From NCBI GenBank assembly GCA_025934635.1, contig JAICWX010000476.1, positions 1-5,410 on the forward strand: DNA of 5,410 nucleotides. Direction: 5' to 3'. This document shows, piece after piece, positions 4,887 to 5,410 of this stretch. The notes under the pieces were generated by a model that ran no database searches, had not been told where the DNA came from, and worked only from the letters and a program-made list of their open reading frames with translations. Within the stretch, counting starts at the first letter, position 1. Every line of letters starts with the position of its first letter. Both the position numbers and the translations under genes were made by a program. Origin of the DNA: Streptosporangiaceae bacterium. GTDB taxonomy: Bacteria > Actinomycetota > Actinomycetes > Streptosporangiales > Streptosporangiaceae.

Positions 4887-5410
4887 TCAACGGGCGCGGG
4901 CGGCCCAGCGATTCTGCCGGTGCTCGATTTCCAGCTGGACGCCGAAGCAGCGGGACAGGTTCCGCTCGGTGAACACCTCGGCGATGGGACCGGCCGCCAG
5001 CACCGAGCCGCGGCGCAGCAGCATGGCGTGGGTGAACCCGTCCGGCACTTCCTCGACGTGGTGGGTGACCAGCACCATCATCGGCGCCTTGGGGTCGCGG
5101 GCCAGCTTGCTCAGCCGCCGCACCAGGTCCTCGCGGCCGCCCAGGTCGAGGCCGGCGGCCGGCTCGTCGAGCAGCAGCAGTTCCGGGTCGGGCATCAGCG
5201 CCCGGGCGATCTGCACCCGCGTGCGCTCCCCCTCGGACAGGGTGGAGAACCGGCGCCTGATCAGGTGCGCGCAGCCGAGCGAGTCGAGCAGTTCGACGGC
5301 CCTGGTCACGTCGAAGGAGTCGTAGGCCTCCGCGGCGCGGCCGAGAATCCCGTAGGAGGCGGTCAGGACCAGGTCGATGACCTTCTCGTTCGTGGGCACC
5401 CGGTCGGCCA
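4887..5410 (-). CDS. ABC transporter ATP-binding protein, C-terminal part (YlmA-like)
   Basis: The C-terminal 174 or so codons of an ABC ATPase; the start, the Walker A motif and probably the Q-loop lie beyond base 5410. The frame reads through the window edge, and the GTG at 5399 is an internal Val. Counting from that Val, the signature motif is LSEGERTRVQIARAL (54-68), Walker B is LLLLDEP (74-80), the D-loop is AAGLD (81-85) and the H-loop His is 113 in LVTHHVEEVP. All catalytic elements that should be in this half are intact. The ending GFTHAMLLRRGSVLAAGPI to the terminal NRWAARAR resembles the uncharacterised YlmA/ModF-like single-ATPase group, and the TASYG segment recalls metal-type importer ATPases. 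No permease gene is visible beside it, so substrate and direction are unknown. The SPFH gene follows on the same strand. Confidence 0.9.
   Translation of the reverse strand, partial: ADRVPTNEKVIDLVLTASYGILGRAAEAYDSFDVTRAVELLDSLGCAHLIRRRFSTLSEGERTRVQIARALMPDPELLLLDEPAAGLDLGGREDLVRRLSKLARDPKAPMMVLVTHHVEEVPDGFTHAMLLRRGSVLAAGPIAEVFTERNLSRCFGVQLEIEHRQNRWAARAR

Overview
The window comes from a high-GC actinobacterium. GC-ending codons dominate, and the genes belong to families common in soil actinomycetes (KdpE, MarR regulators, a DUF2231-Rieske fusion, an SPFH protein, a YlmA-type ABC ATPase). No genus can be named from this sequence. No RNA gene, insertion sequence, integrase or CRISPR array is visible.

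Layout from left to right. (1) 1-438 (+): the 3' part of a KdpE-type response regulator, followed by a short tandem duplication of its own last codons and stop. (2) 439-729: a gene-free gap between convergent genes, holding a striking pair of 25-bp palindromes that together form a 62-nt hairpin, plus smaller stem-loops that look like terminators. (3) 1958 down to 730 (-): a two-gene, translationally coupled operon of a degenerate MarR-like winged-helix protein followed by a hemerythrin-like di-iron protein with a pentapeptide-repeat linker. (4) 1959-2192: a divergent control region with an unusually AT-rich core at about 2041-2115 that carries overlapping candidate promoters. (5) 2193-3765 (+): a canonical MarR regulator, then a membrane protein with DUF2231 and Rieske [2Fe-2S] domains. 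(6) 4755 down to 3556 (-): an SPFH/band-7 (stomatin/prohibitin-like) membrane protein whose reading frame runs 210 bp antisense into the Rieske gene. (7) 5410 down to 4887 (-): the C-terminal part of an ABC-transporter ATPase.

How the genes may work together. The centre (730-3765) reads as one divergent module: two MarR-fold proteins sit around a shared promoter region and drive two redox-type iron proteins, a soluble hemerythrin-like di-iron protein on one side and a membrane-anchored Rieske [2Fe-2S] protein on the other. An oxygen, nitric-oxide or redox response is a reasonable inference but is not shown by the sequence. The flanking kdpE and SPFH/ABC genes look like ordinary chromosomal neighbours. 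The most unusual features are the divergent iron-protein module, the double palindrome, the long antisense overlap of the Rieske and SPFH genes, and the odd translation-start region of the Rieske gene.
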